Below are positions 30,454 through 33,987 of a stretch of DNA of 33,987 bases, one piece after another (position 1 is the first letter of the stretch; every line of letters begins with the position of its first letter). Source of the DNA: Nemertoderma westbladi (lineage: Eukaryota; Xenacoelomorpha; Nemertodermatida; Nemertodermatidae); assembly GCA_032718475.1 (NCBI GenBank), contig JAUCBJ010000405.1, positions 1 through 33,987 on the forward strand. The letters run 5' to 3'. The notes beneath the pieces were generated by a model that saw only the letters and a program-made list of their open reading frames with translations, made no database searches and had not been told where the DNA came from. Position numbers and translations under genes: made by a program.

Positions 30454-31441
30454 AGGGATGGTGCGCGAAAAAATTGTTGGGCTAGGAACAATTGAATAAG
30501 GGGCAACAAGGTGCCCTGAATCGAGTGGCGAGGTCTGTTCTTTGTAAAAACACGAGGAAACTGTCGAAATGGCGGGTTTAAGTAAGCCCGGGAAGCCAAT
30601 TTTGTAAATCGGCTGTGATTGGCTGCTACATATTTGACGTCACTACGCAGTGCTCAGATAATTTTTTATCTTGGTTTCTATATGGATAGAGATTTTCGAT
30701 CGATTCAAATACATATTAAATCTCAATCATTTCACACGTGGCTTATATTAATTGAAAGCGGAGAGTCTTGCGCGTAGACGGGTGGCAGACCTACTTCCTT
30801 GTCTACCGGTCAGCGCTTTCCTCAGCCCTATCAGCCTATTTTTTTCCCTTGCCTATTGCAGAATCTGAGTATTGCAGCTTTACTTCAGGAAGTTGGGTTT
30901 ACCTGCGACATTTTTTAATATGCAAGGGTAGCCTATTGCCAATTATTACTGTATTATAGTACCGGCTGACCGGTATTAAAAGTTTAATGTTACTTTAAAT
31001 CTAATAATCTGTAGGCCTTACCGTCAGACCATACTGAAACAGCTTGGAATGCAGTTTTGCTGCTGGAAATACTGCTGGAAACAACATTATACCACCATGA
31101 ATTTAATTAATTATTAGTGTCAAAAGACGCGCAAGACTCTCCGCTTTGAATTAATATAAACCACGTTTGAAATGATTGAGATTTAATATGTATTTGAATC
31201 GATCGAAAATCTTTCCCCATAGAAACCAAGATAACAAATTATCAGATCACTGCGTAGTGACGTCAAATATGTAAAATATGTATGGCGATTTTCAAAATTG
31301 GCTTCCCGGGCTTACTTAATCCCACAATATCGATCGTTTCCGCGTGTTTTTACAAAGAACAGACCCCGCACTCGATTCAGGGCACTTGTTACCCCTTATT
31401 CAATTGTTTCTAGCACAACAATTTCTTCGCGCACCATCCCC
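30454..31441. mobile_element. ~1-kb element with ~320-bp terminal inverted repeats
   Basis: The left arm (about 30454-30776) and right arm (about 31126-31441) are reverse complements with few differences. Shared landmarks are GGGATGGTGCGCGAA at the outer ends, AACAATTGAATAAGGGG, TAAGTAAGCCCGGGAAGCC, TTTGACGTCACTACGCAGTG, TTTTCGATCGATTCAAATAC and GCGGAGAGTCTTGCGCG at the inner ends. The 349-bp loop has no transposase. The outer TAGGGATG/TGGGGATG termini resemble hAT-type ends, but no 8-bp target duplication was found. It fits a non-autonomous foldback or MITE-like DNA transposon. Confidence 0.85.
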
Positions 31442-32345
31442 ATTATACCGTTACCGTGACGTATAAATAAAGTCAAAGGAAAAACGGATTTTTCTTACAG
31501 AAATCAATGTTGATCAAATTGTTTGATTTACTCAATATTCAATAAATTTATAGATATAATAATATGTTGTGTGAAAATAATTTCAGATGCGCCCAGATAA
31601 GAAGAAAACCAAACGCATTTGCTGAGGGGTTGAAAAAGTACGAGATTTGTGCACCTAATTTTGTACAGAGAACTAATGAAATTTTTAATTAAATTTTCCA
31701 ATCCCAATATAAAATTAACAGTAGCACACAATATAACACGACTAGTAGAAGTGGGTATTCAATTATTCCGTTCACTTTAATAATCCGTTCAACTTCTGTC
31801 TCTAAACAACTGTATAATATTGCAACAATTTGTGATTGTGACCTCAAAATAAAATAAGTTTAATATCCCACATCTACTAATCCTAGTCCAATAAACATGC
31901 AAATTGGAAAAATAAATTGGGAAAAAGGCGAAACTATAGACGATTTAGGCTTTTGATACAATTATATACTAGAGCCATATAGAGCATTACAATACGCCAA
32001 GCCATAAAAGTTTGCTTCTAAATGAGATGACTATCAATGGTTGCTAAGGAAACAAAGCTATTAATAGACGAACGCGAGGAATAAAGCCCGGAATAGTCTC
32101 TATGGATACGTGGGTCCTCCAGCTTGGTCCCCTACCGGCTGCGGGTAGGGTGCCTCCCCCTGATTGGAGGCCCCACCGTGGTCTCCACCAGGTGTCCTCT
32201 CGCCAGCTCGCCACGAACGGAAGGCAAAAAAGGCCCCGACGCAGTACACAATCATAGTCAAGAAACCGAAAACCTAAATAACAGAATAGTATATAAAAAG
32301 TCAGTTGTGTCTGGTTTATAGGTTGAGCTATGGATGGGTGGGCAT
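31442..32345. other. Unassigned sequence with a GC-rich patch
   Basis: Mostly AT-rich without genes. From about 32105 to 32250 a GC-rich patch stands out (GGGTCCTCCAGCTTGGTCCC, GGAGGCCCCACCGTGG), carrying a short plus-strand frame at 32124-32321 with no recognisable product. It could be a SINE or the end of a LINE; neither a polymerase III box pair nor a tail was confirmed. Confidence 0.3.
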
Positions 32346-32827
32346 TCGGGATGGGAGTCAGGAAATGTAAGGGAATTTCCTGAGGGAATTTTATAGATAT
32401 TTTCCCGGAAATTTCCTATTTTATTAATATAGAAATATTTACAGAAATATCCTCATATTAATTGCATAAAATAGTAAAATAATATGATTTGAACCTCAAT
32501 TGTGATTATGACATTGTGTTTTGTCAATTTCATTATTAACTAGATGTTTTATATTGAACTCAATTTCGGAAATTAAAACATTTTCAATTTTAACTACAGT
32601 ATTTCACAATTTAATAGCTCCTGCTATTTTGCCAGTTTATACACACACATTCTGAATCTGAAAACACAAAGGAAAACAAAAGTAGAGTAAACACTAGCAA
32701 CAAATGATTCCTGCTTAGTTGTATTGAAAGTGTTGTGAATTGTTGTGTAACGTGAATGCGTATGGTGAAGAATACTTTTCCGGAAAATTCCTTGAAAGAG
32801 CATATTTCCGGAAAACTCACATCTCTA
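32346..32827. mobile_element. Probable hAT-like MITE, 482 bp
   Basis: The left terminus TCGGGATGGGAGT and the inverted right terminus TAGAGATGTGAGT match at 10 of 13 positions. Both are followed by GGAAAT and AATTTTCC-rich sequence. The flanking octamers GTGGGCAT (32338-32345) and GTGGATAT (32828-32835) agree at 6 of 8 positions, as expected for an old 8-bp hAT target duplication. The interior is AT-rich and non-coding. Confidence 0.45.
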
Positions 32828-33088
32828 GTGGATATGTATTTCTGTTGCTAACCTACTGCTTACAGATGTTGTAAAAATCAGTAAATTGCAATATTACCGG
32901 TATCTAATCTAGTGTCCAAACGGGACCTCCTCATTCGAAAAATCGTGATACTGAAAGAAAAAAATGTTATTCCGGTTGCGGATCTGGATATAGGATCGGT
33001 GTTTTCAAGTTTATACCTTTGCCATAGTTTGTAGCCTTCCACTACTGCGTGGTTCAGTTTTTCTGAGAGAGTTAGTATGACTTAGCAT

Positions 33089-33185
33089 TAGGGATGTGCC
33101 GGATTGACTATCTTCAAACCGACCAGGCCGGAGCCGGATTTGTAAAAAAAACCCGGCCGGAACTCCGGCCAAGCCGGATTTTTTA
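33089..33185. mobile_element. hAT-like terminus with CCGG-rich palindromic segment
   Basis: TAGGGATGTGCCGG starts at 33089 and is followed by repeated direct and inverted CCGG words (GGCCGGAGCCGG, CCCGGCCGG, CTCCGGCCAAGCCGG) to about 33180. The TAGGGATG start is typical of hAT-type terminal repeats. No partner end was found before the window ends, so this may be one end of an element that continues outside, or a solo relic. Confidence 0.4.
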
Positions 33186-33987
33186 TATATCACCACATTG
33201 CATTGCAAATTGAAAAATAGAACGAAGTAATACAGTAGCTGTAGTTTTTTTTATACACTCTGAGTTTCTAAATTGCCTGTCGAATATATAAACCTGTCAT
33301 TCACGGTGGTGGTAAGCTTAATATCAATTTATAACAAACCTACCTAGAGCAAACATCAACGCTTGCGCGCTGGCTGAGACAATATAATAATTATTGACTA
33401 GTTATAATTAGTATATGGATAGTGTTAGTGAGGTTGAGCCCAACCAAGTACAAATATTCGTGGTAAAAAGTAGTCAGTCAGCTCAGCATGTAGATAATCA
33501 TAAAATGATAGCTCTGCTTTAGACTTTATCATTATTCATAATATTAATGAATATAATACAAACAATGAAAATAATTGTTTGGTTTTGTATTGCATTGTAT
33601 TTGCTTATGGTTTAAATTTGTTTGAATTTAAAAGACAATTTATTTTGATGTTATTTTCGAAAATTTACATTAATTTTTTTGATTTGTTTGTGATTGCAAA
33701 TTGCCAATTTTTTTCAGAGAATGTATTAAATTGTGTGCGAATGGTTGATAGTTTTTGAAATTTGGAGGGTAATAATTGATAGATTGATTTCGCAGATAGA
33801 ATATTAATTTTGGACATTGGTTCATCTTGTGATTCGATTGAGTTTAGGATATTATTAAGCCAACATGATTTTCCATCTTTCCACAAAGAGATGTTTTCTT
33901 ACATAATTGAGATATTTCGCCGCCAGAATGAATGCTTTTATGAATAGTGGGTGAATAATACCTAGTTCTCCACGCACTGTTTAAGTA
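33186..33987. other. AT-rich DNA, nothing recognised
   Basis: Low-complexity AT-rich sequence. A 73-codon minus-strand frame at 33665-33886 has no recognised motif and is lysine-, serine- and asparagine-rich, as expected by chance in such DNA. It could also be the interior of an element starting at 33089. Confidence 0.4.

Overview
The window reads as repeat-dense, non-coding chromatin from an animal, most likely an invertebrate. The evidence is a BEL/Pao-type LTR retrotransposon, several 5'-truncated CR1/L2-like non-LTR retrotransposons, hAT-like miniature elements and large minisatellite arrays, with no bacterial gene organisation and no recognisable host gene. A mollusc or other lophotrochozoan is my guess from the repeat style and is not proven.

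Layout. 1-1400: two dead LINE pieces, both on the minus strand. 1478-2790: a GTC microsatellite running into four copies of a 314-bp tandem repeat that carries eight CTCF-like core motifs. 2999-4147: a 25-29-bp minisatellite with a 262-bp higher-order repeat. 4148-29785: originally one roughly 9.5-kb array of a 29-bp minisatellite (about 328 units). It is now split by a 5'-truncated LINE (6607-8198, TATA target duplication) and a 14.5-kb LTR retrotransposon (12812-27352, CGAGA target duplication). 29786-33987: AT-rich sequence with a 1-kb inverted-repeat element (30454-31441), a probable hAT-like MITE (32346-32827) and a hAT-like terminus at 33089.

The LTR element lies on the minus strand. 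Its 5' LTR is at 26158-27352 and its 3' LTR at 12812-14016; both have TG/CA ends and they differ at roughly 17 positions plus one 10-bp indel by eye. Inside, in transcription order, are a 1.9-kb leader, a long gag with an alanine-rich coiled coil and a DUF1759-like core with zinc knuckles, an aspartic protease, a reverse transcriptase (YMDD) and RNase H. No integrase is visible. Instead there is 1.7 kb of AT-rich DNA and then a decayed coding region (14095-15644) that I do not recognise. The internal region has many stops and frameshifts while the LTRs are nearly identical, so the copy may have been defective already when it inserted.

The hundreds-of-residue open frames across the 29-bp arrays are an artefact: 29 is not a multiple of 3, and the unit has no stop in any minus-strand frame. 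No rRNA, tRNA or CRISPR array was seen. The best candidates for something undescribed are the integrase-less BEL-like element with its unknown 3' coding region, the CTCF-like motif array, and the higher-order organisation of the 29-bp satellite.
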